NCBI RefSeq assembly: GCF_001277235.1
Contig: NZ_CP012266.1
Span: 1,488,001-1,552,000, forward strand
DNA length: 64,000 nucleotides
Reading direction: 5' to 3'
Source of the DNA: Cronobacter dublinensis subsp. dublinensis LMG 23823
GTDB lineage: Bacteria; Pseudomonadota; Gammaproteobacteria; Enterobacterales; Enterobacteriaceae
Part shown: positions 18,384-25,783 of the stretch, piece by piece
How the letters are laid out: every line of letters begins with the position of its first letter
Position numbering within the stretch: position 1 is the first letter of the stretch
The notes under the pieces: generated by a model
Told to the model about the DNA's origin: nothing
Seen by the model: only the letters and a program-made list of their open reading frames with translations
Database searches by the model: none
Program-made: the position numbers and the translations under genes

Positions 18384-18492
18384 AAACACTCCTTAAGGAT
18401 TTTCAGGCGCCGCGCCTTAAAAGTGCGGATTTATGCCTGTTAACATAAGCTGTGGTTATTAAAAGAATTTCCACTTAATTCAAATTTAAACC

Positions 18493-18520
18493 TAAAGCTA
18501 AATTGCCTGGGGGCCGATAG
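18493..18520 (+). promoter_or_regulatory. Sigma-28 (FliA)-type promoter for the orphan flagellin
   Basis: TAAAGCTA (18493-18500) and GCCGATAG (18513-18520) closely match the flagellar class-3 consensus TAAAGTTT and GCCGATAA. The spacer is 12 bases instead of the usual 11. The predicted start is about 35 bases before the flagellin ATG. The extended GCCGAT -10 is the strongest part of the match. Confidence 0.75.
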
Positions 18521-18562
18521 TAGCCTTGTTAACGACTCTCCGACGTGCGAAACGGCAACCCT

Positions 18563-20011
18563 ATGGCGACTATATTTAATAATCTGATGTCAGGTAACGT
18601 CCTGACGCAGCAGAAAAAAACGGCCGCTAGCTTAAGCCAGTCTATTGAGCGGCTCTCATCCGGCATGCGCATTAACAGCGCGAAGGATGACGCTGCCGGG
18701 CAGGCTATTGCCAACCGTATGTCCGCGACGCTCAACGCTAACGATGTGGCGACGCGTAGCATGAACGACGGTATTAGCCTTTCCCAGACCGCGGAAGGCG
18801 CGCTTTCGGAAGTCAGCGCGCTGCTGATTCGCGCTAAAGAGCTGGCTGTGCAGGCAGCTACCGGTACACTCGATTCGACTGACCGTGCGGCTATCTCGAC
18901 CGAGTTTGGCCAGATTAAAGCGCAGATTGACGCCATTGCCACAGGGACGACGATTTTCGGCAAATATCCGCTGGCACCCGCGGCACCCCCGAAGCCACCC
19001 GCGCCGCAGCTCGGCAATATTCCGTCCATTAACCAACGCTTCCCGGTGCCTGGTCAGCAATACACGTTCAGTTCCGGGCTGGTGCCGCTGGCCTATATTC
19101 CGGCGGGTGCGACCGACATTACGCTGACCATTAACTCCGGCTGGATGGATGACGATATCCAGCTGTTCAGCCGCGACGGCAGCCATCTGGTCGGCACGCC
19201 GCTGAACGGCCCCACCCGCGATTTCACCTGGACGAATAACGGGGTGAACAGTACCGCAACGGCCAATACCAAAGTCATCTCCACCGATAACGGCTTTCTG
19301 CCTGGCGCCAGCTACAGCGATACGAACCTGACGCAGGGCCCGGCCACCTATAACGTGAGCGGCGGCGCGGTGAAGAATTACAACGGCATGACCATCACCT
19401 ACAGCGGCGACGGCGACCGCTACGAGACGCCCGCGACCGGCTGGGCCAATAACGGCACTGTGTCGGCGGGCAACTATCTGGAGCGTCTCTCCATCGATAA
19501 GGTGACAGAAGATGTGATCATCATGGTCGTCGGTAACGGGTCGTTTTTCGGCCAGATGACCTGGTCCAAACTGCCGCTGCCGACCGATAAGCCCGACGGG
19601 CCAGTCAGTACCGACACCGACATCGTGATGAGCGCCGACTACGGCGAGGCGGTGAAGTATAAAACGATCCCGGCGACACCCTCGGACACCAAAACGCTCG
19701 GCCTGGACGCCGCGCGGCTGGATAATCAGCAGGGAGCGTCGCAGGCGATAGACACCATCGATCACGCGCTGGATACCGTGAGCAGCTATCGCGGCACCTA
19801 TGGCAGCCTCGTGAATACGTTTGATTCGGCGAAAGCGGGGCTGGCGCAGAAAACCGTCGCCACCACCGCCGCGCGCAGCCGCATCGAGGATGCGGACTTC
19901 GCCCAAGAGACCAGTAACCTCAGCCGGACGCAGATCCTGCAACAGGCCGGGAACGCCGTGCTGGCGCAGGCGAACCAGCAGGCGGAAAGCGTGCTGTCGC
20001 TGCTTAAATAA
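18563..20011 (+). CDS. Orphan flagellin with an atypical central domain
   Basis: A 482-residue flagellin. The N-terminal D0/D1 helices (IERLSSGMRINSAKDDAAGQ, GISLSQTAEGALSE) and the C-terminal D1/D0 helices (SRIEDADFAQETSNLSRTQI, ending QAESVLSLLK) are intact, so it should be secreted and polymerise. Between them, about residues 135-400, lies a proline-rich linker and a Gly/Thr/Asp-rich, beta-strand-like region. This contains MDDDIQLFSRDGSHLVGTP and YSGDGDRYE and resembles secreted beta-sandwich (PPC-like) domains rather than usual D2/D3. No HExxH protease motif is seen. Start 18563 gives a normal flagellin N-terminus, though the Shine-Dalgarno is weak. No other flagellar gene is near. The stop overlaps the ybjJ stop. 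Confidence 0.92.
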   Translation: MATIFNNLMSGNVLTQQKKTAASLSQSIERLSSGMRINSAKDDAAGQAIANRMSATLNANDVATRSMNDGISLSQTAEGALSEVSALLIRAKELAVQAATGTLDSTDRAAISTEFGQIKAQIDAIATGTTIFGKYPLAPAAPPKPPAPQLGNIPSINQRFPVPGQQYTFSSGLVPLAYIPAGATDITLTINSGWMDDDIQLFSRDGSHLVGTPLNGPTRDFTWTNNGVNSTATANTKVISTDNGFLPGASYSDTNLTQGPATYNVSGGAVKNYNGMTITYSGDGDRYETPATGWANNGTVSAGNYLERLSIDKVTEDVIIMVVGNGSFFGQMTWSKLPLPTDKPDGPVSTDTDIVMSADYGEAVKYKTIPATPSDTKTLGLDAARLDNQQGASQAIDTIDHALDTVSSYRGTYGSLVNTFDSAKAGLAQKTVATTAARSRIEDADFAQETSNLSRTQILQQAGNAVLAQANQQAESVLSLLK

Positions 20012-21218
20012 CCTCACGCTCAGGCTCGCCAGGCGTTGCAGGTTTGGCCACCGCGCGGGCGACCAGCGCCGCCAGCACCACCAGCGACAACACCACCAGC
20101 ATCGCGCTGCGCAGTCCGTAATATTCCCCCAGGAAACCGAGCAGCGGCGGGCCCACCAGGAAGGCGACATAGCCCGCCGTGGCCACCACACTCACGCGCA
20201 CCGGCGCATCCGGCCCGGTATCGCTCGCCGCCGAAATCGTCAGCGGGAAGCCGAGCGACGCGCCTAATCCCCACAGCAGCACAGAGACGCTGGCGATAAG
20301 CGGATTATCGACAAAGATAATCAGCCCGATGCCGAGCGCGCCCATCATGGCGCTGGCGCGCACCACGTTAACGCGGCTGTAGCGGTCGATAAACCAGCCG
20401 CCGCAGAAACGCCCAAGCGTCATGCCGAGCGTAAAGCCTGCGTAGATCAGCGAGCCGGAAGTGGGGCTGAAGCCGTGACCATCTACCATGAGGAGCGGCA
20501 GCCAGTCGTTGGCGGAGCCTTCGGCAAACGCCATCGCCAGCACAATCAGCCCGATGAGCAGCAGCTGGCTGTCTCTCCAGAACGGAATATGCCCGGCGGG
20601 GCGCTGCTGGCGTGCTTCTTTCGCCTCTTTACCAACGCCGTGCGGAATGGCACGCAGCCCGACGATAATCGGGATCACGGTGATGAGCGTGGCGATGGTG
20701 AGGTGCAGATCGGCGCGGAAATTCAACGCCGTCAGGCTAAGCCCAATGCCCGCGCCAATCAGCGTGCCGAGGCTGAAAAAACCATGCATCATCGGCAGAA
20801 TGGTTTTGTTCTGTAACTGTTCAACGGTCGCGCCTTCGACATTCAGCGCCACCTCGGCGGAGCCCATGCCCGCGCCCAGCACCGCCAGACCGCAGGCGAA
20901 CAGCAGCGGCGAGGCGAGCCCCAGCGCAAGCGCCATCAGCAGCATCCCGACAACCCCAAGCGTCATGCCGTTGCGGATAACCGGACGCGTGCCGAGCCGC
21001 TTCACCAGCCAGCCGGAGCACAGAATACCGCTCATCGAGCCCACCGAAAGACCGAACAGCACGATGCCCATCCCGGCGGTAGAGACTTCCAGCACGTCGC
21101 GGATAGACGGCGTGCGGGTCGCCCAGGAGGCCATCAGCAGGCCCGGCAGAAAGAAAAACAGAAACAGCGCCCACGTCCTGTGACGCAGCGCGGAAGAGTG
21201 ATTCACGTCGGATGACAT
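20004..21218 (-). CDS. ybjJ: MFS transporter YbjJ
   Basis: A 12-TM major facilitator of unknown substrate in the inner membrane. The 404-residue protein matches E. coli YbjJ (402) throughout, including PGLLMASWATRTPSIRD in TM1, AEGSANDWLPLLMVDGHGF and GASLGFPLTISAASDTGPDAP. The start at 21218 is set by that alignment; a longer reading through the operator region to 21284 is not credible. It is divergent from rcdA across a perfect palindrome, as in E. coli, so RcdA probably controls it. Its 3' end overlaps the flagellin by eight bases. Confidence 0.93.
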   Translation of the reverse strand: MSSDVNHSSALRHRTWALFLFFFLPGLLMASWATRTPSIRDVLEVSTAGMGIVLFGLSVGSMSGILCSGWLVKRLGTRPVIRNGMTLGVVGMLLMALALGLASPLLFACGLAVLGAGMGSAEVALNVEGATVEQLQNKTILPMMHGFFSLGTLIGAGIGLSLTALNFRADLHLTIATLITVIPIIVGLRAIPHGVGKEAKEARQQRPAGHIPFWRDSQLLLIGLIVLAMAFAEGSANDWLPLLMVDGHGFSPTSGSLIYAGFTLGMTLGRFCGGWFIDRYSRVNVVRASAMMGALGIGLIIFVDNPLIASVSVLLWGLGASLGFPLTISAASDTGPDAPVRVSVVATAGYVAFLVGPPLLGFLGEYYGLRSAMLVVLSLVVLAALVARAVAKPATPGEPEREVI

Positions 21219-21267
21219 AGCCCATTCGCCTGGAGTGAAAAAAGAAACCTTTAAAACGTAGCAAGGT

Positions 21268-21285
21268 TGTGTACATTTGTACACA
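21268..21285. promoter_or_regulatory. Perfect 18-bp palindrome, likely RcdA operator
   Basis: TGTGTACA-TT-TGTACACA lies between the divergent ybjJ and rcdA start codons, 41 bases ahead of rcdA. TetR-family repressors typically bind perfect palindromes of this size between themselves and a divergent transporter gene. RcdA binding to this exact site is inferred. Confidence 0.75.
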
Positions 21286-21325
21286 TGCTAAAAAGGCTAT
21301 TTCCCGGTTGAGAGTTCGACACCCT

Positions 21326-21871
21326 ATGGCGACACGACAAAACGATCCGCAGCGCCGCGAGCGTATCCTGGAAGCGACGCTTGCCTGCATCGCCGAGCAT
21401 GGTTTTCATCATATTACGCACCGCAAAATCGCCCAGCAGGCGGACGTGCCGCTGGGCTCCGTCACGTACTATTTCAAAACGCTGGAAACCCTGCTTGAAG
21501 AGGCGTTCACGCGTTTCGCCGAGACGATGTCCTGCCAGTATCAGGCGCTGATGTCGCAGGCGAAAAGCCGCGAAGAGGCCTGCGAGGCGGTGACGGCGCT
21601 GATTTGCGGCGCGCAGGTGACGACGCCTGAAAACATGGAATTGATGTACCAGCTTTACGCCTACGCGGGCCGCCAGCCGCAGCTGAAAATCATCATGCAG
21701 GACTGGATGCGGCGCAGCCAGCAGACGCTCGAAACCTGGTTCGACCCGGCGACCGCCCGCGCGCTCGACGCGTTTGTCGAAGGGATGACGCTGCATTACG
21801 TCATCGACCGCGAGCCGCTCAGCCGCGAGACGATCCGCGCGACGGTGGGGAGGATGGTGGGGGAGGGTTAG
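21326..21871 (+). CDS. rcdA: TetR-family regulator RcdA (YbjK)
   Basis: RcdA is a TetR-type regulator; in E. coli it affects csgD and stress genes. The 181-residue product (E. coli 178) has the HTH at about residues 27-47 (THRKIAQQADVPLGSVTYYF) and an all-helical ligand-binding domain. ATG 21326 gives the family's N-terminus; the earlier in-frame ATG at 21269 falls inside the operator. It is divergent from ybjJ. Its last four bases overlap the end of a convergent small membrane gene, where the AT-rich island begins. Confidence 0.93.
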   Translation: MATRQNDPQRRERILEATLACIAEHGFHHITHRKIAQQADVPLGSVTYYFKTLETLLEEAFTRFAETMSCQYQALMSQAKSREEACEAVTALICGAQVTTPENMELMYQLYAYAGRQPQLKIIMQDWMRRSQQTLETWFDPATARALDAFVEGMTLHYVIDREPLSRETIRATVGRMVGEG

Positions 21872-22209
21872 CGTTGATTTATCAGAGAAGGTAAATAAAG
21901 CAGTACGATGACCCATAACACCATTCCCACTATTTTTAATGGCCAGGGAGCAGGAAGCTCGAAGCAGAGAAGCGTGCCCGTAATCAGTAGCGGGCCTGTT
22001 AAGAGTTCAAATATACTGTTTAACATCCCAATTTTTTGGGAAAGGAACCGGTTCAGTATCAACGCGATGAGTCGCGCTCCTGCAAGTATGAGTGCGACTC
22101 CCACAGTTTTTTCCTGCCAGGAGGCGAGTTCAGCCAATACAATTAAGCAGGTAGTGAGAACCCAGCCACAAAAAAGAATATTAATAATTTCAATGATGGT
22201 TTTATTCAT
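21868..22209 (-). CDS. Small four-TM membrane protein, unknown
   Basis: A 113-residue, very hydrophobic protein with about four TM helices (around residues 8-27, 33-52, 67-85 and 90-107). I recognise no family. It is clearly lower in GC than its neighbours and marks the left edge of the accessory region between rcdA and rybB. It ends within the rcdA stop region, convergently. No Shine-Dalgarno is strong, though the ATG at 22209 is preceded by AGGCAAT. Confidence 0.6.
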   Translation of the reverse strand: MNKTIIEIINILFCGWVLTTCLIVLAELASWQEKTVGVALILAGARLIALILNRFLSQKIGMLNSIFELLTGPLLITGTLLCFELPAPWPLKIVGMVLWVIVLLYLPSLINQR

Positions 22210-22621
22210 ATTGCCTGGTCTTTTTGTTTGCGCTAATTAATGATTCTTTAATTGAATGGTAATGGACATCATATATAACGTGTACTGATGGTTCATATAT
22301 CACTTCATGTGAAGTAAATGAAATAATTTTCATGCATTTTATTATGAAATATGATTGTTGCAAATTTTATTATGTAAATCGCTACGTTGTCTAATTCTCA
22401 ATCCTTAATATTATCTGAAAAAACGTTTAGCTTGCTGGCGAGATGATGTCCTTTTGGTAATCTTCAGTTGCTAAATAAACAGATAAGAGGTGTTAAATTT
22501 ATTTAATGCTTGATTATTTTATAACAGGCTGGATTAAAGCGCGTTTCTCAATAAAAGAGTACTAACTCGTGGGCAGGGTTCAGCCAATCATCTAACAGGT
22601 ATGTGTTTATAGGGAGGGAGT
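22210..22621. other. AT-rich intergenic stretch with a perfect palindrome
   Basis: No gene is evident in these 412 bases. The stretch is strongly AT-rich, as in H-NS-silenced acquired DNA. It contains the perfect palindrome ACTTCATGTGAAGT (22302-22315), a plausible regulator site. The downstream gene starts behind a strong GGGAGGGAG at 22611-22619. Confidence 0.5.
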
Positions 22622-23077
22622 ATGGATACCGTAGAAAGCCTTAATGGGGGATATTTTTACAAAGGCCTTTTTGATTTGAGCGCACATGAATTACTCTTCT
22701 GGGTCATGATTGATGAAATCCAAAAACAGCTTGGCGTCGAGGATATCATAGGCGCTGCATTCTTGTTGTTAGGTACGAATAGTATTGAAGTGCCGGGTAA
22801 AATGTCTACCGCTACAAAAGGGACGTCTCACGCCTCTTTATTCTTCAGGCAGCACCTAAGCTATAAATTCAAAAAGCGTATTCTTCCAACATTGACCAAA
22901 AAATCTTTCTCCATGCGCGGGCTTAAAATCTTCTGGGTCAATAATTTGGGCGCTTTCGTCGGTCGTGCAGTACCTGTGCTGGGCTGGATTATACTTGCGA
23001 AAGATGTTGCCCTTATCAGTTACAATACGGTAAACCATTACAATAAACTGGTACGTAAAGAGGACAGGATCTGGTGA
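22622..23077 (+). CDS. STM2901-like family protein of unknown function
   Basis: A 151-residue protein resembling, from memory, the enterobacterial STM2901-type family. It opens with MDTVESLNGGYFYKG, has a central FVGRAVPVLGWIILAKDV hydrophobic stretch near residues 112-130, and ends YNKLVRKEDRIW. Members are small, often in islands, and are usually followed directly by a DUF1493 protein, as here: the stop overlaps the next start (GTGA). The hydrophobic segment may dip into or span the membrane. Function is unknown. The base composition marks it as acquired. Confidence 0.7.
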   Translation: MDTVESLNGGYFYKGLFDLSAHELLFWVMIDEIQKQLGVEDIIGAAFLLLGTNSIEVPGKMSTATKGTSHASLFFRQHLSYKFKKRILPTLTKKSFSMRGLKIFWVNNLGAFVGRAVPVLGWIILAKDVALISYNTVNHYNKLVRKEDRIW

Positions 23078-23394
23078 ATACGGTATCTGATGAAGACATT
23101 CAGACTATGATCTTAAAAGAACTACCGCTAGTGACTTCTTTCACACTTAAGAAGCAAGAGCCTGATCTTGACAACCCTTTGCAGGAAATGTTTGAAGTCG
23201 AAGATATCGCAGAAATGGCTCAGACCCTTTTCAGCCATTTCGGGACAGAACACAGCTACTTCGATCTCACCACTTACTTTCCGTGGAAAACGCCAGGACT
23301 GTTTTCACGCAAGCCCGTGATACAGGATAAAGCGCCTTTGACAATCAGGATGTTTGTGGAGTCGGTGAAGGCGGGGAGGTGGTTGTATGGATAA
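23074..23394 (+). CDS. DUF1493 family protein (acyl-carrier-like fold)
   Basis: A 106-residue acidic protein with features of DUF1493: an acyl-carrier-like helical N-terminal half (the acidic EMFEVEDIAEMAQTLFSHF region, without a clear phosphopantetheine DSL), a YFPWKTPG segment, and the C-terminal PLTIRMFVESVKAGRWLY that is the family hallmark. The GTG start at 23074 overlaps the upstream stop codon, so the two are translated together and probably act together. The function of the pair is not known. Confidence 0.8.
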   Translation: MNTVSDEDIQTMILKELPLVTSFTLKKQEPDLDNPLQEMFEVEDIAEMAQTLFSHFGTEHSYFDLTTYFPWKTPGLFSRKPVIQDKAPLTIRMFVESVKAGRWLYG

Positions 23395-23596
23395 TCCGCA
23401 TGATCGTGTAAAGATCATTTTTGGCCTGCCAGAAGTGGCAAGCTTTTGCTTGCGTCATGCACTTGCATGAAAACCACGCTATAAAGCGGGCAGGCGTGGT
23501 AAGGGTGCGAACGCGCGCTAATCCTTTTGATAATTGTATTGGGTGTAATATTGTAAGGAAGTCCATCTGTTACATATAGTGATTAAAGGTGACGTC
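23395..23596. other. Possible structured RNA element in the island
   Basis: Three consecutive inverted repeats lie at 23438-23499: GCAAGC-TTTT-GCTTGC (438-453), CATGCA-CT-TGCATG (456-469), and CCACGC (474-479) with GCGTGG (494-499). CCTGCC (425-430) could also pair with GGCAGG (489-494) as an alternative. I recall similar sequence in intergenic spots of other enterobacterial islands, but cannot confirm it. A minus-strand frame (23345-23566) crosses this stretch and seems only a by-product. Confidence 0.45.
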
Positions 23597-24961
23597 ATGA
23601 ATGAAAAATTGAATGATTTAAAAGAAAAACTGAATAATTTACACACCGCTATCAGTTCAATAAATTTTCCGCAGCAAGATTTCATTGATGTTAATAATTA
23701 TCAATACCCCTTCCTACATTCAGAAGATTTAGTATACTTCCCGAAAATGCTATCTGAAAAGATAGGTAGGATGACTAAGTTTGAACCTTCTGAAAATGAT
23801 GTTGAAATTATAGATTCTATTATTTACTCTTTAGATAAAGCACAGCTTAATTTAAACCATTTGAATCACAGCAGTACTAATATATCAGGGCCTGCAATTG
23901 CATCGTATTTGGTTTCCATGCTTTATATAAGCGCGGAATTAAATGAGTTGTTTTCTTTCGAGATTTTGAACAACAAGGAGCTTCTTCCGAAAAAAATAAT
24001 AAATAGGCTAGGTTTGTATCAATCTAATCTTCAGGTTATTGGGGAGAAGATGGGAGACCTCGAAGGGAAGATAGATACTATCAATGAAGCTTATGATGCT
24101 GCAGAGAGTCTACCTACAACCTTAAAATCTCTTAGGGAGACAAATGAAGAGATTAATCAATTAAATGAATCTTCAGAGAAAAATGCAAATTCAATCGGCG
24201 GAATATTAGAGCAAGCTAAGTATGAAAGCAAAGAAATAAATGAAATAAAAACTGCTGTTACACAATTGCATAATAATGTTGCGAAAGAAGCTGGCGATTA
24301 TTTGAATGAACTCAAAATTAAAGCTCAAGGATATATCGATAAGTGTGAGGAGGCCTTTAGGACAACGACATCTAAAGGCTTAGCTGGAGCTTTTGAAGAC
24401 AAAGCAAAAAAACTTAACGCCAGTATCAGGCTATGGGTTGCAGGCTTAATCACAGCCCTAGGGGCGGGGGCAGTTGTTGGTTACACTCGATTGCATGCCC
24501 TTGAAGCATATTTATCGAATCCTAATGCTTCAGGCATCAAACTAACCATACAGTTGATCTTATCAATGCTCAGTGTAGGTGCTCCACTTTGGTTTGCTTG
24601 GTTAGCCACTAAGCAAATTGGTCAACGATTCAGATTGGCTGAAGACTATGAATTTAAAGCCAGCGTTTCTAAGGCTTATGAGGGTTATCGTAGAGAAGCG
24701 CTGCAGTTAGATTCTGACTTCTCACAGCGTCTTTTTGGCAATGCGCTTACTCGACTTGAAGAGCCACCATTGAGATTCGTTGAAGAAACAGCGCATTCAT
24801 CCCCAATAATGGAAATGTTATCATCTGATGGGTTCAGAAATTTAGTAGAAAAAGGTGGTGACAAAATGGATGTTATTCTAGGAAAAGCGGGCCTGACAAG
24901 AATTAATAAGATAAATGAAAATGTTCCCGACAAAAAAGAGATAAATGATGAAGATGAGTAG
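23597..24961 (+). CDS. Coiled-coil membrane protein of unknown function (possible phage-defence cargo)
   Basis: A 454-residue protein I do not recognise. Residues 1-140 are helical and polar. About 145-275 is a long Glu/Lys/Asn-rich coiled coil. Two TM helices at about 279-298 and 316-338 make a hairpin. A conserved-looking cytoplasmic tail follows (RFRLAEDYEFKASVSKAYEG, then RLFGNALTRLEEPPLRFVEE), ending acidic. ATG 23597 has AAAGGTGA upstream; a GTG six codons earlier is possible. It is AT-rich, monocistronic, and ends at a strong terminator that also faces the decayed P2 portal gene. That position is next to the cos/tin/old cargo end of P2-like prophages, so a role in phage exclusion is plausible but unproven. 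Confidence 0.85.
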   Translation: MNEKLNDLKEKLNNLHTAISSINFPQQDFIDVNNYQYPFLHSEDLVYFPKMLSEKIGRMTKFEPSENDVEIIDSIIYSLDKAQLNLNHLNHSSTNISGPAIASYLVSMLYISAELNELFSFEILNNKELLPKKIINRLGLYQSNLQVIGEKMGDLEGKIDTINEAYDAAESLPTTLKSLRETNEEINQLNESSEKNANSIGGILEQAKYESKEINEIKTAVTQLHNNVAKEAGDYLNELKIKAQGYIDKCEEAFRTTTSKGLAGAFEDKAKKLNASIRLWVAGLITALGAGAVVGYTRLHALEAYLSNPNASGIKLTIQLILSMLSVGAPLWFAWLATKQIGQRFRLAEDYEFKASVSKAYEGYRREALQLDSDFSQRLFGNALTRLEEPPLRFVEETAHSSPIMEMLSSDGFRNLVEKGGDKMDVILGKAGLTRINKINENVPDKKEINDEDE

Positions 24962-24975
24962 TGCTTTCGGGTAAT

Positions 24976-25002
24976 AAAAAGGCCGCTCTCTGCGGCCTTT
25001 TT
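24976..25002. terminator. Bidirectional intrinsic terminator
   Basis: AAAAAGGCCGC, loop TCTCT, GCGGCCTTTTT: a perfect six-base GC stem with five A and five T on either side, between the coiled-coil gene and the portal remnant. Confidence 0.93.
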
Positions 25003-25015
25003 ATTATAAAGTATT

Positions 25016-25600
25016 TTATTTAAGGTTAATAACGTCTTCTCCAATCCATGGATTAGGCTCATTTAATCTTTTTTGTTGTGGATAAAGTTCATTTCGAACA
25101 AACACTTTACTTGTTTTTCTACATCTTTTTTTATCGACATTACCAGGCATTATCCCCATCATCTGATGGCAGAATGCGGTGTGCCACCATCATGTCGTCC
25201 CGGCTAATATTCCTGATATTAAGAAATTCATTCTTCGCCGCCACCTCTGACAGCGGGATGCTCTGAATTCCATCTTTTTTGCTGTTGGTGAGTACATAAA
25301 CAAGTTGCGGAAGTTGCCCGGCCCTTTGGCGCTTTTCATGGTCTGGTAGATGTTGTTTACGTCCTCCTGGTTCTGGGCAGCGTTGGCCATATACATGTTA
25401 AGCGCGCATGGCTGCCGTTGATGTAATATTGCGACGGAACAGCGTGGCGGACTCGTTGAGCAGGACGGAGGGAATGGCTGAAAGGTAGCCGGGTAGCGCG
25501 TAGATTTCCTGGTTAACATCAGGTCCAAGAAGATGGAAAATGCTTCCCGGTGTGAATGCATAGCGCTGCCGCAGTTTTGCCGCCATCCGTTCAAAAGCGG
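25016..25600 (-). pseudogene. Decayed P2-type phage portal gene (gpQ), truncated and multiply frameshifted
   Basis: Reading several frames in turn on the minus strand gives a good P2-family portal sequence: IFHLLGPDVNQEIYALPGYL, LLNESATLFRRN, YYINGSHA, MYMANAAQNQEDVNN, SKGPGNFRNLFMYSPT, KKDGIQSIPLSEVAAKNEFL, MMGIMPGN, then VFVRNELYPQQKRLNE to a natural stop at 25018-25016. At least five frame changes are needed (near 25428, 25397, 25280, 25172 and 25107), one at a poly-A run. The N-terminal part of the roughly 340-residue family length is missing. The remnant starts about 45 bases from the 3' end of rybB. Confidence 0.9.
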
Positions 25601-25643
25601 TCTGGTAACCCCTTAAATGTTACAAACATAAACCCCAAACAAC

Positions 25644-25723
25644 AAAAAACCCATCAACCTTGAACCAAGATGGCGGGGTTGATGGGCTCCACAAAAATGG
25701 GGACATCAAAGAAAAGCAGTGGC
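25644..25723 (-). ncRNA. rybB: RybB small RNA
   Basis: An 80-base Hfq-dependent sRNA that shuts down outer-membrane porin mRNAs during envelope stress. The 5' end GCCACTGCTTTTCTTTG matches the known seed region of E. coli/Salmonella RybB, and the 3' end is the expected terminator hairpin (CCCATCAACC pairing with GGTTGATGGG) followed by six T. It has a sigma-E promoter just upstream and lies beside ybjL, as in E. coli. Phage remains adjoin its 3' end. Confidence 0.97.
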
Positions 25724-25729
25724 ACTAAT

Positions 25730-25756
25730 TGAGACTGGCGCTTTTTCGAAAAGTTC
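25730..25756 (-). promoter_or_regulatory. Sigma-E promoter of rybB
   Basis: On the minus strand, GAACTT (25756-25751) and TCTCA (25734-25730) are separated by 16 bases and placed six bases before the RybB 5' end, matching the sigma-E consensus GAACTT-N16-TCTGA. Confidence 0.92.
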
Positions 25757-25783
25757 GCGCCTTAGGCAAAATTTCTCGTTTTT

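Noticed and set aside
18563..20011. The central domain of the flagellin as a protease (flagellinolysin type)
   Set aside because: No HExxH or other zinc-protease motif can be found.
18656..20191. A 511-codon minus-strand frame over the flagellin
   Set aside because: It is antisense to the flagellin, whose helices are well conserved; the reverse product is His/Arg-rich with no family features.
22622..23394. The STM2901-like/DUF1493 pair as a toxin-antitoxin system
   Set aside because: The overlap and sizes would fit, but neither protein shows a toxin or DNA-binding antitoxin motif.
23345..23566. A 73-codon minus-strand frame in the island
   Set aside because: It crosses the inverted repeats and overlaps the end of the DUF1493 gene. 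It looks like a translation of the structured element, not a gene.
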